A stretch of DNA of 15,550 nucleotides, taken from positions 1 to 15,550 of the forward strand of contig JAEXTA010000047.1 in the NCBI GenBank assembly GCA_023453665.1, given 5' to 3'. This document shows positions 7,169 through 14,716 of the stretch, piece after piece. The stretch is from Bacteroidota bacterium. Its GTDB lineage: Bacteria; Bacteroidota; Ignavibacteria; Ignavibacteriales; Ignavibacteriaceae. The notes under the pieces are model-generated. The model searched no databases, was not told the DNA's origin, and saw nothing but the letters and a program-made list of their open reading frames with translations. Position 1 is the first letter of the stretch. Each line of letters opens with the position of its first letter. A program made the position numbers and the translations under genes.

Positions 7169-8164
7169 ATGAAAGATCTTCTATTAAATATTGAAGGGCT
7201 GTCACTTGAAAACCTGACTACCAAAATTCTACAAATTATTCTAACATACAGTGGTTTTGAAGTATATCAAAAACTGTTTTACAATTACATCTTTAACAAC
7301 TCAAAAAATAAATCAACAGAAGAATATTTATTTGAAATATCTTCTCAGGAGAGATACGGCCAAGATCAGCCAGATTTAATAATATCCTCCGCTGGAAATG
7401 TATTTATTATTGAGAATAAATTTTACGCTAATTTTTCTGGTAATGATCAAATAACGAGGTATAGAAAATTACTACTTGAAGAATTTAAAAATGCCACTGA
7501 AAAAACAATTTTCCTTCTGACACTTAAGAGACAAGAAAAATATTACAAAGATTTATTGAAGACGGAATTAAAGGAAAATTATGATAAAGACGTAAGAATT
7601 AAATTTATTTTTTGGGATGAAATAATTGAATTATTCAAATCTAATCATTTTCTAATTGAGGCATTGGATGGCTATTTACGAACCTATTATCTAACTGAAG
7701 TGAAATTTTCAAAACAGGAGTTTGAAATGTTGAATTCAAAATTGATTCCGGAGACACTGGATAAATTGTTTCAAACAATTGATCTAATAAAAGGAGAATT
7801 TGTTAACTATAATTTTGAGATTGTACCTTATAAATCTAGCCAGAAATATCATGGTTTTTATCTACGTAAAGAGAACTTGAAAGTATGGTTCGGTTCAGCT
7901 TTAGATTGGTGGGGAGAACTTGATGATAATCCAACTCCTTTATTCATGCAGATTAGAGATGAATGGAATCCGACAATAGCGTTCGAAGAAAAGCTTAATG
8001 ATTTTCTTATGAAGATGAATTTCAAATATCACAAAGGTATTCAATGGATTAAACCATATCCGGCTTCTCTATTGGAAGTAGATAAATCTGAATTAGTAAC
8101 AAAAATATCTGATGATATTTCAATAGTAATTAAAAATATCACATTGAAGAATGTTGATTCATAA
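7169..8164 (+). CDS. PD-(D/E)XK nuclease family protein
   Basis: A 331-residue protein. I chose the ATG at 7169 rather than an earlier in-frame ATG at 7130 because it follows GAGGGAG with good spacing and lies 7 bases after the methylase stop; the earlier start would overlap the methylase by 32 bases. The nuclease core is at residues 60-100: DQPDLII (Asp69), FIIENKF (Glu82, Lys84) and, 10 residues on, QITRY, an arrangement seen in the PDDEXK_4-type family. A second region (about 190-320) rich in Trp and Tyr (YHGFYLRKENLKVWFG, LDWWGEL) resembles the C-terminal ligand or DNA-binding part of those proteins. It is presumably cotranscribed with the methylase and may supply or assist DNA cleavage, which is inference from adjacency. 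No Shine-Dalgarno-coupled gene follows; the next gene is 109 bases away. Confidence 0.78.
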   Translation: MKDLLLNIEGLSLENLTTKILQIILTYSGFEVYQKLFYNYIFNNSKNKSTEEYLFEISSQERYGQDQPDLIISSAGNVFIIENKFYANFSGNDQITRYRKLLLEEFKNATEKTIFLLTLKRQEKYYKDLLKTELKENYDKDVRIKFIFWDEIIELFKSNHFLIEALDGYLRTYYLTEVKFSKQEFEMLNSKLIPETLDKLFQTIDLIKGEFVNYNFEIVPYKSSQKYHGFYLRKENLKVWFGSALDWWGELDDNPTPLFMQIRDEWNPTIAFEEKLNDFLMKMNFKYHKGIQWIKPYPASLLEVDKSELVTKISDDISIVIKNITLKNVDS

Positions 8165-8228
8165 ACAAAAACAATTGGTCACTATTTTTTTTCAGGCTTC
8201 AGGTTAGTAGAACCTCTTACAAGTTTAA

Positions 8229-8259
8229 TTGTGAAAAATATTGGTAAACTTTATATAAT
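8229..8259 (+). promoter_or_regulatory. Possible promoter for the SET-domain gene
   Basis: TATAAT at 8254-8259 lies 15 bases before the ATG, with TTGTGA at 8229-8234 as a -35-like element at 19-base spacing. The short distance would give a near-leaderless message, consistent with the absence of a ribosome site. The base composition makes chance matches likely. Confidence 0.25.
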
Positions 8260-8273
8260 AGATACCAAAAATT

Positions 8274-8678
8274 ATGAAAAATAAACTTCCACACTATAAA
8301 GTTCTTACACGTTTAGCTCCTTCTAAAATTCATGGAGTTGGTGTATTTGCAATAAAAAATATTAAAAGAGGAACTTATATATTTTATGGTGATGATGAAG
8401 ATATGGTCTGGATTAAAAAAAACAGGTTAAATCATTTACCGATAGAAATCAAAAAATTATATAAAGACTTTTGCATTAAAAAAGGAGACTCATACGGCTG
8501 CCCGAAAAATTTTAATCAATTGACCGTTGCCTGGTATCTTAACCATTCGCAGAATCCAAATGTAGCTGCTGATAAGGATGTAGTTTTCTTCACAATTAGA
8601 AATATAAAAAAGGGAGAAGAACTTACAACCGACTATAGTACCTACTCTGATATGAAGAAAAATAGATTTAAGGAATAG
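8274..8678 (+). CDS. SET-domain protein-lysine methyltransferase
   Basis: A compact 134-residue SET domain with little else. All core signatures are visible in order: SKIHGVGVFA (18-27) at the start of the fold, WYLNHSQNPNV (88-97, NHSxxPN cofactor and pseudoknot motif) and IKKGEELTTDYSTY (111-124, GEELTxDY with Tyr121 in the active site). There is no post-SET Cys cluster. SET enzymes use S-adenosylmethionine to methylate lysine side chains; bacterial ones of this size are known but substrates are mostly undefined. It lies between a restriction-modification module and a divergent nuclease pair, with 109 bases upstream and 136 downstream, so it is probably transcribed on its own. Family is near certain; target and role are unknown. 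Confidence 0.85.
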   Translation: MKNKLPHYKVLTRLAPSKIHGVGVFAIKNIKRGTYIFYGDDEDMVWIKKNRLNHLPIEIKKLYKDFCIKKGDSYGCPKNFNQLTVAWYLNHSQNPNVAADKDVVFFTIRNIKKGEELTTDYSTYSDMKKNRFKE

Positions 8679-8814
8679 TAAACATTGTCTTAAATTTGCA
8701 CACACCAGCCAATATCTTAATTCAATAACTCATCATTCACTAATTCAATATCAAACGGGTATTATTTAATTTAGTGCAGATGATTTTAGTAAAATGTTAT
8801 CTTAAGGATTGTTC

Positions 8815-9426
8815 TTACCTTTCAATATCAACGTTAAGGATAGGATATAATTCACCGATGGCTTTATCTTCGAGATAAAATCGATTGACAGAATTTTCAT
8901 CACCTGATAGTTCGTAAAAACTCATTCCAACATTTTCTAAAATCAGATTTCTTATGTCCGGTTCGTTAATGAACAATTCTTCAAGTCCTCGTTTAAGTTG
9001 ACAGGTTGTCGATGCCGGTTTTTCTGTAAATATGTTCGTCGAAAGAGAATTATCTCTTTTTGAACTTAGTCTTAGATGTTTACCTACTCTTTTCTTCATA
9101 TCTTCATAAGTTTTACCAACATACAAACAGATTTCATTTTCAAAATATTTTAACCAGGAATCTGTTATTTCAATTTCAATTCGTCTTCTTTTGGGTCCAG
9201 CAAGATCTAATTTGCGATTGATGTTATTAATAAAATATTCTTTCTTGCCTGTCCACCAAAAACAATAGACGCCACCGGAAGATGGGATTAAATTTGTGTT
9301 GATTTGGTAACTGGAATTGCTGAGTCTTTTGCAGACTGATTTAAGGTGTTGGATTTTGATTTGTTTTAATTCTTCAAGACCAGAGTTAATAATGTTTATT
9401 TCGAGGTGATTGATTTTAAGATTCAT
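8815..9426 (-). CDS. GIY-YIG nuclease superfamily protein
   Basis: A 203-residue protein with a dispersed GIY-YIG pattern: GGVYCFWW (51-58, GVY for GIY), a 45-residue insert, LYVGKT (101-106, YVG for YIG), then MKKRVGKHLRL (110-120) with the expected Arg113 and His117, and RFYLEDKAIGELYPILN (182-198) with metal-binding Glu186 and the closing Pro-x-x-Asn. These are the catalytic positions of the family, so it could be an active DNA endonuclease. The N-terminal 50 residues are not recognised. The ATG lies 3 bases after the stop of the PLD-like gene, without its own Shine-Dalgarno site, so translation is probably coupled to that gene. Function in defence, repair or element mobility cannot be told apart from sequence. 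Confidence 0.78.
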   Translation of the reverse strand: MNLKINHLEINIINSGLEELKQIKIQHLKSVCKRLSNSSYQINTNLIPSSGGVYCFWWTGKKEYFINNINRKLDLAGPKRRRIEIEITDSWLKYFENEICLYVGKTYEDMKKRVGKHLRLSSKRDNSLSTNIFTEKPASTTCQLKRGLEELFINEPDIRNLILENVGMSFYELSGDENSVNRFYLEDKAIGELYPILNVDIER

Positions 9427-9429
9427 TAT

Positions 9430-10248
9430 TTAACTACATTTTTTACAAGCTGGTTGTTCATAAGATGAGAGAAAGTGGGCTCCACAGGAATGACAATATT
9501 TTTCTTTTGTGGGATAATTATTCTTTGACCAGCTTTTATAACATTCAAGACAGTATGGTCTATTAAAATCATACTGAATTTCTGCTCTGCATCTTAAACA
9601 ATAACCTGCATCCTTACCTTTAATACTCTGCGTTGATTTTGTTTTATCGTCCGTTGATGCTTTAAGCTGTACAGCATATCTGCCAGGAAGCGAAAATCTG
9701 GGCTTTGTCCCAAGAATATCTTTTTCAATCACTTCAGTTCTAAACTGTTTTGATTCGTAAGTACCATTTATTTTATATCCAACTTCATAATTATTTTCTT
9801 TTGAAGCGTCATAAAGATTCATAGAAGTGACGATGACCGTTTTCTCATTTAAATAAAGTTTTGTGTGAAGTTTTTCTACAAGATGAATATCGAATCCCTT
9901 TTTATTTAAGTCTTCCAAAATTTCCTTTTTTACTTCTCTATCCCTAAAAATAAAAATTATCTTTTTTTCATTAGCAGCTGCTTTTTCCAAAGCCCGGTTA
10001 AGTAACTGCCATGGTTTGTAATAAGGTGTTATGAGGAAACAATATTCTTTTGATGATTCAATAAGAGTAATAATTTCGCTTGAAAGTTGGTGATTAAGAA
10101 GAATATTTGAGTTACCCACGATGATCCCATTTATTGAAACAGATATTAAAATATTATAGAACCAAAGAACAGCAGCATTTATGATAACCAAATTATGCAA
10201 AGATAATTTATGCTTCAAGGAACTCAGGAATTGTGATGTTGAAAACAT
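9430..10248 (-). CDS. PLD-like (HKD) protein with two C-terminal zinc ribbons
   Basis: A 272-residue protein. Residues 50-160 form a phospholipase D-like half: CFLITPYYKPW (70-80), IFIFRDRE (98-105), and the single HKD-type motif LHTKLYLNEKTVIVTSMN (127-144, His128, Lys130, Asn144), with Asn134-Glu135 where Asp is usual. One motif per chain means the active enzyme would be a dimer, as in Nuc/BfiI-type nucleases. The tail holds eight Cys in four CxxC pairs (C217/C220, C233/C236, C252/C255, C268/C271), two zinc ribbons likely to bind nucleic acid. The first 45 residues contain a hydrophobic stretch and do not resemble the family; a GTG at 10119 (residue 44), preceded by GGGA, is an alternative start. 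Forms an operon with the GIY-YIG gene. Confidence 0.72.
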   Translation of the reverse strand: MFSTSQFLSSLKHKLSLHNLVIINAAVLWFYNILISVSINGIIVGNSNILLNHQLSSEIITLIESSKEYCFLITPYYKPWQLLNRALEKAAANEKKIIFIFRDREVKKEILEDLNKKGFDIHLVEKLHTKLYLNEKTVIVTSMNLYDASKENNYEVGYKINGTYESKQFRTEVIEKDILGTKPRFSLPGRYAVQLKASTDDKTKSTQSIKGKDAGYCLRCRAEIQYDFNRPYCLECYKSWSKNNYPTKEKYCHSCGAHFLSSYEQPACKKCS

Positions 10249-10331
10249 CGCCTTTCTACATCTGCTATTTAATTAAAACACATTACATTATTCCCAGACA
10301 ACCCTGCCATCTGCAAGCTGGATAGTCATTA

Positions 10332-10455
10332 TGTTACAATGAAATATAATGGAAGAAGATGCCGAAGCGAGTCCTTCTACCGGTCTGGCAGGTTTGACAT
10401 GACGTTATAGAAAGGGTAAGGAAGAGAGACTATATTTGATTGAACCATTGTAACA
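10332..10455. repeat. Inverted-repeat-bounded element, possible MITE remnant
   Basis: TGTTACAATG (10332-10341) and its exact inverse CATTGTAACA (10446-10455) bound 104 bases. The interior has a REP-like stretch (GCCGAAGCGAGTCCTTCTACCGG) and no open frame. No target-site duplication is visible. Confidence 0.35.
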
Positions 10456-10502
10456 ACAATAAATTAAAATCATACAATCAAAAGTTTTATCCAAGTAACT
10501 GA

Positions 10503-10540
10503 TTTAAAAATAAAAACTCGGGCTCACAAAACCCGGGTTT
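10503..10540 (-). terminator. Rho-independent terminator of a decayed minus-strand gene
   Basis: Read on the minus strand: AAACCCGGG (10540-10532), a 9-base loop, CCCGAGTTT (10522-10514, one G-U pair), then a T-rich run TTTTATTTTT. GC-rich stem plus T-tract is a classic intrinsic terminator. It lies about 60 bases past the stop of the gene remnant at 10602-10736 and would serve no other minus-strand gene here. Confidence 0.7.
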
Positions 10541-10601
10541 CTATACTGGCTACTCAGCTATGCGACTAACTGACTTCACTCATTTTTTCATAACCTGCTA
10601 A

Positions 10602-10736
10602 CTAGTGCAGGTTTTCAATTTGCGGTTCTGTTGTTAAAATAGTTCTGTATTTGGAGAATACTTCACCGGGATGGAATCCGAAGTTTTGGGCATTATAAAT
10701 AATATAAACCTTATTACCATATACAGCAGTTCCACA
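10602..10736 (-). pseudogene. C-terminal remnant of an unidentified gene
   Basis: A 44-codon frame with coding-like composition, bounded upstream by an in-frame TAA (10737-10739) and without a start codon or ribosome site. It reads GTAVYGNKVYIIYNAQNF, then GFHPGEVFSKYRTI and a Glu/Asn-rich end. The alternating hydrophobic pattern and codon choice resemble a genuine protein C-terminus, and a strong terminator stands at the expected distance downstream. I do not recognise the family. The upstream part is absent in all frames, so it looks truncated by deletion or rearrangement. Confidence 0.4.
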
Positions 10737-10940
10737 TTAAAACAAACAACAAAAAGCGAATAAGGTTGTAGTCTTAATTTTATAGTTGGTTACTAAGGTT
10801 AAGAAATGATGATAACCAACAAGATTGTTGACAAACAAATCTCATTAGTTTATTTTCGACTGTGATTAGTCAGTAGTTAGCCAGGAAAATAATAAATCCT
10901 AATTAAGTTCATCACAGCCTGAATATTTAACCATAATGAC

Positions 10941-10945
10941 AGGAG
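10941..10945 (+). promoter_or_regulatory. Ribosome binding site deciding the 10951 start
   Basis: AGGAG 5 bases before the ATG at 10951. It falls within codons 2-4 counted from the alternative ATG at 10936, which has no such site. Confidence 0.65.
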
Positions 10946-10950
10946 ATGAT

Positions 10951-12102
10951 ATGAGTTCAGACCCCGAAAATAAATTCCTTGATCAATTTTCAAAACATAC
11001 CCGTGAGGAATTACAAAAAACTATCGACAGGGAAAAGTTAAGAAATGAGATTGAAAATGATCTGCTTACAAATCCTAAGTACAAAGATTTTTTTGAGATG
11101 TACAGTGCTTTTAGTATAAAGAATTTTATAAATAGTTATAAATACTCTAAAGCTCACTGGATAGAGTTTTCAGATCATTTTGCAAAAGCAGAAGAAAGAC
11201 AAATTTTAAAATATTCTGAACTTGCGTTTGAAAAACTGTGGGAGATACAGCAGAAAAAACTTTTTGATATGCAGTGTTTGTGGAGAGCTGAATCATTACA
11301 AATTCCCGTCATTGAAACGAGTCATGATTTTATGTACTGGGAACAGGCAATAACACAATGTTCATTTGTCCCTGCGATAAATGAAAATGAATATGATTTG
11401 TACTGTGAGTATTTATTATCAGATAGTTACCAGGATAATGTTTCCTTGAGTGACAGGTGGCAGGATTATGACACATTCAAAAAACAATATCTGGATTCCC
11501 GTGAAGGTATCTCGAAACCTGAATGGTATTTTTATTATGACACAAGGATGGGAACCGGTTCGCTTCTTAGTCTTCCGGATGTGCGGGGTGATAAAGAAGA
11601 ATTTTACCGGAACTTGTTTTTTGAAAATGATAAACTTGAAAATCCTGAGAAATATATCATTAAAGAACCTTCAGATAAACGTCCTGTATTCAAGTATTAT
11701 GAAAAAGAAGTGTTGGAAGAATTTATCAATGAGTTTGAAACTGCAAAGGTTAAAGAGAGTTACCGTCTTGCTAAAGTGAAGAAACATTTAGATGTTGAAA
11801 TGGACGATGATATTTTAGATGCGCTTGAAATACTTAAGGAAACAGCGGAAGTAAGTTTCATTTCGGCAACTAACTGGCGTGATTCAATAATCCTGACAGC
11901 AAAACAGGTTGAAAAAGAAAGTACATTCAAAGCGATGAGCAATGCTTATAAAAATTATCATAAAAGACTTGAATCAGGCATTGCATTTCCCGGTTCCCCA
12001 GAAAAGGACCTTGAGTTTACTTTACAGTTGATTAAAATATTTAAAGATCAGATAATTAAGGGAAGGGTACTTAACGGTGAGCCTGCTGATTTTAATTTTT
12101 AG
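10951..12102 (+). CDS. Hypothetical protein, 383 residues
   Basis: I do not recognise this protein. I place the start at the ATG at 10951, because AGGAG (10941-10945) precedes it by 5 bases; an in-frame ATG at 10936 would be five residues longer but puts that ribosome site inside the gene. The product is soluble, acidic and mostly helical by appearance, with many Trp, Tyr and Phe in residues 45-230 (for example SKPEWYFYYDTRMG) and charged helices at 255-300. It has no signal peptide, membrane segment, Cys cluster or nucleotide-binding loop. Codon use and composition match the neighbours. It is monocistronic: 700 bases of non-coding sequence lie upstream, and hppA converges on it downstream with a shared hairpin between them. 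Confidence 0.8.
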   Translation: MSSDPENKFLDQFSKHTREELQKTIDREKLRNEIENDLLTNPKYKDFFEMYSAFSIKNFINSYKYSKAHWIEFSDHFAKAEERQILKYSELAFEKLWEIQQKKLFDMQCLWRAESLQIPVIETSHDFMYWEQAITQCSFVPAINENEYDLYCEYLLSDSYQDNVSLSDRWQDYDTFKKQYLDSREGISKPEWYFYYDTRMGTGSLLSLPDVRGDKEEFYRNLFFENDKLENPEKYIIKEPSDKRPVFKYYEKEVLEEFINEFETAKVKESYRLAKVKKHLDVEMDDDILDALEILKETAEVSFISATNWRDSIILTAKQVEKESTFKAMSNAYKNYHKRLESGIAFPGSPEKDLEFTLQLIKIFKDQIIKGRVLNGEPADFNF

Positions 12103-12236
12103 ATGTTAGAAACTGTACCTAATGATTGATAACCGGAATTTTACCTGGTTACTTAATAAAATGCCCCGCTAAATCTTATGGTATCTTTAAACATCTTGTA
12201 CTTCATTTTGATTCTTGATGCAAACACTTTAAAATA

Positions 12237-12269
12237 AAAGATGACATCTTCGGAATAGATGTCATCTTT
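12237..12269. terminator. Hairpin terminator, copy 2 of the AAGATGACATCTT family
   Basis: 13-bp stem AAAGATGACATCT (12237-12249) and AGATGTCATCTTT (12257-12269) with a 7-base loop. It lies between two convergent genes. On the minus strand the stem is followed by TATTTTAAAG, 25 bases past the hppA stop, so it mainly suits hppA, though it can act on both strands. Read on that strand it matches copy 1 even in part of the loop (TTCC). Confidence 0.82.
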
Positions 12270-12293
12270 CAGACTTAATTAGTGAGTAAGTAA

Positions 12294-14678
12294 CTATTCT
12301 ATCGCTCTCATTTTATAAAAAGATCGCCACGCAAAAAATATTCCGATTACAAATACCACAGCACCAACGTACGGAGCTGCATTTCGGAACGATTCAGAAA
12401 TTGAAATTTCCATTGCGAGTAATCCAAATAATGTTGTGAATTTAATTATAGGATTCAAAGCAACAGAAGATGTATCTTTGAATGGATCGCCCACAGTATC
12501 GCCCACAACGGTAGCTGCATGAAGTTCTGTTCCTTTCTCCCTGTACTCAACTTCTACAACTTTTTTAGCGTTGTCCCAGGCACCGCCTGCATTTGCCATA
12601 AACACAGCCTGAAACAAACCGAATACTGCGATTGAAATCAGAAAGCTTATAAAAAATGATACAGGTTCATTTGAATGAACAGGTGCTGATAATAATGCGA
12701 AGGCAAGTGCGAAAGAAAAAATTGCTATAAAAATATTTAGCATTCCTTTTTGTGCGTACTGTGTACAAATTTTAACTACTTCTTTTGATTTTTCAATTGA
12801 TGCACTTCTGTTGGCGCTTTCATCAAGCTGAATATTTTTCTTAATGTATTCGACAGCACGGTACGCGCCTGTTGTCACAGCCTGAATTGAGGCGCCTGTA
12901 AACCAATATACAACTGCACCTCCGCAGATAAATCCAAGACTCGTATATGGATTAAGCAAACTGAGTACAGAAGCCGGATCAATACCAAGTGATTGTTTTA
13001 AAAGTAATATCAGCGAGAAGATCATAGCTGTTGCACCGACAACCGCAGTACCGATTAGAACGGGTTTAGCCGTGGCTTTGAAAGTATTTCCCGCACCGTC
13101 GTTCGCTTCCAGATAATATTTCGCTTTTTCAAAATCTGGTTTGAATCCGAAATCTTTTTCTATTTGTTTGTCGACTCCCTTTATTTCTTCAATAAGTGAT
13201 AACTCATAAATCGATTGCGCATTGTCTGTAACCGGACCATAGCTGTCTACTGCGATTGTAACCGGTCCCATTCCAAGAAATCCAAACGCGACTAATCCAA
13301 AAGCAAAAATGGACGGATAAATCATAAAACCTGCAAGTGCATCTGCACTGGTTATGTAAGCTGTAAACATAAGCCCGACAAATACCAATCCCATCCAGAA
13401 TGCACTGAAGTTTCCGGCAACCAGACCCGAAAGGATAGTCAACGATGAGCCACCGGCTTTAGATGATGAAACAATCTCATCAACATGTTTTGATTTTGTA
13501 CTTGTAAATATTTTTGTGAATTCCGGGATTAATGCAGCACCTAATGTTCCGCAACTTATAACTATAGAAAGGATCATCCATAGATTATTTGGCAGGTGAC
13601 CGATTAACAAAGCGCTTACGATAAAAGTAACAATTATGGAAATGACTGAAGTAATCCATACCAAAGAGGTAAGAGGCGATTCAAAATCTATGTCGTCTTT
13701 TTTAGAATACCTGACTTGTGATATAGCCCTGTTTATTCCAAATGAAATTATTGAAGTTATAATCATCATTATTCGCATAGCAAATATCCATGTAAGCAAT
13801 TCGGTCTGATATGTTATATCAGCCACTGCAAGTACAATAAGACTAATAAGAGCAACACCGGTAACACCGTATGTTTCAAATCCATCTGCTGTCGGTCCTA
13901 CACTATCACCGGCATTGTCTCCGGTACAATCAGCAATAACTCCGGGATTTCTCGGGTCATCTTCTTTTATTTTAAAAACTATTTTCATAAGATCAGAACC
14001 GATGTCCGCAATCTTTGTAAAGATACCTCCTGCTATTCTGAGCGCACTGGCACCAAGCGATTCTCCGATTGCAAATCCAATAAAACATGCACCAGCATAC
14101 ATCCTTGGGATATAAAGTAATATAATCAGCATCATGATTAATTCTACACAAATCAACATCACACCGATGCTCATTCCTGCATCGAGAGGAATGTTCAATA
14201 GTTTAATAGGCTTGCGTTCCAATGAAGCAAAAGCCATTCGGCTATTGGCTAAAGTATTCATTCTTATTCCAAACCATGCAACGCCGTATGAACCGAGTAT
14301 TCCGATTACTGTCCATGATAATATTAATAGTACTCCGCTTATATCAGTGCCCAAAAGGAACCCGAAATAGAAGGACACACAGGCCGCGATAAAAATGAAT
14401 AATACAATTAACAATTTCCCTTGCTGCACGAGGTATGTTTTACACGTTTCAAAAATCACCTGTGCAATATCAAGCATTGATTGGTGAGCTTTAAGTCTTT
14501 TAACCTTTACAAACTGATAAATACCAAAACCCACACCCAGTAAACAAACCAGTAGACCTGCAACTAATATATTCTGCTGCTGATCATTAAGTGTTGGTAT
14601 ATTGAGATTGGCTTCCCCGGCAAACATGGTGACCTGGGAGAGAATGAGAAATAAGGCGAGCAATATTTGTTTTTGCAT
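12294..14678 (-). CDS. hppA: Membrane-bound K+-independent proton-pumping pyrophosphatase
   Basis: A 794-residue integral membrane pyrophosphatase (EC 7.1.3.1). It hydrolyses pyrophosphate in the cytoplasm and moves H+ across the membrane. Signatures: AGGIFTKIADIGSDL (216-230), EDDPRNPGVIADCTGDNAGD (239-258) with the Asp ladder binding Mg-pyrophosphate, SKAGGSS in the middle, and a C-terminal GDTVGDPFKDTSS block. The GNTFKA segment (530-535) has Lys534 at the position that is Ala in K+-dependent enzymes and Lys in K+-independent ones. About 16 hydrophobic segments are visible plus an N-terminal one that could be a signal peptide (1-20). It is longer than the usual 650-750 residues, and DCTGDNAGDSVGPTADGFETYG differs from the common DNVGDNVGD form, which fits a divergent branch. 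A TAAGG site precedes the ATG; a 60-residue gene ends 38 bases upstream. Confidence 0.95.
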   Translation of the reverse strand: MQKQILLALFLILSQVTMFAGEANLNIPTLNDQQQNILVAGLLVCLLGVGFGIYQFVKVKRLKAHQSMLDIAQVIFETCKTYLVQQGKLLIVLFIFIAACVSFYFGFLLGTDISGVLLILSWTVIGILGSYGVAWFGIRMNTLANSRMAFASLERKPIKLLNIPLDAGMSIGVMLICVELIMMLIILLYIPRMYAGACFIGFAIGESLGASALRIAGGIFTKIADIGSDLMKIVFKIKEDDPRNPGVIADCTGDNAGDSVGPTADGFETYGVTGVALISLIVLAVADITYQTELLTWIFAMRIMMIITSIISFGINRAISQVRYSKKDDIDFESPLTSLVWITSVISIIVTFIVSALLIGHLPNNLWMILSIVISCGTLGAALIPEFTKIFTSTKSKHVDEIVSSSKAGGSSLTILSGLVAGNFSAFWMGLVFVGLMFTAYITSADALAGFMIYPSIFAFGLVAFGFLGMGPVTIAVDSYGPVTDNAQSIYELSLIEEIKGVDKQIEKDFGFKPDFEKAKYYLEANDGAGNTFKATAKPVLIGTAVVGATAMIFSLILLLKQSLGIDPASVLSLLNPYTSLGFICGGAVVYWFTGASIQAVTTGAYRAVEYIKKNIQLDESANRSASIEKSKEVVKICTQYAQKGMLNIFIAIFSFALAFALLSAPVHSNEPVSFFISFLISIAVFGLFQAVFMANAGGAWDNAKKVVEVEYREKGTELHAATVVGDTVGDPFKDTSSVALNPIIKFTTLFGLLAMEISISESFRNAAPYVGAVVFVIGIFFAWRSFYKMRAIE

Positions 14679-14716
14679 AATACCTTAAAAGATTATTAAT
14701 ACTGAATAGATTTAGA

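Larger units (their letters stand above)
10249..10950. other. Non-coding region with repeat, gene remnant and terminator
   Basis: About 700 bases between the divergent nuclease pair and the next plus-strand gene. It contains a 10-bp inverted repeat enclosing a REP-like segment (10332-10455), a minus-strand terminator (10503-10540), the tail of a decayed minus-strand gene (10602-10736) and an 8-bp inverted repeat GTTGGTTA/TAACCAAC (10785-10792, 10813-10820) upstream of the 383-residue protein gene. Confidence 0.6.

Noticed and set aside
3982..8164. BREX or DISARM locus
   Set aside because: The large methylase resembles PglX/DrmM-type proteins, but no PglZ, BrxC, helicase or PLD partner of those systems is adjacent.
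11450..11779. 109-codon plus-strand frame inside the 383-residue gene
   Set aside because: Out-of-frame shadow of the longer gene, rich in Lys/Ile/Asn runs and without a ribosome site.
13915..14370. Two plus-strand frames antisense to hppA
   Set aside because: Overlap conserved pyrophosphatase coding sequence completely; their content is the reverse of its codon pattern.
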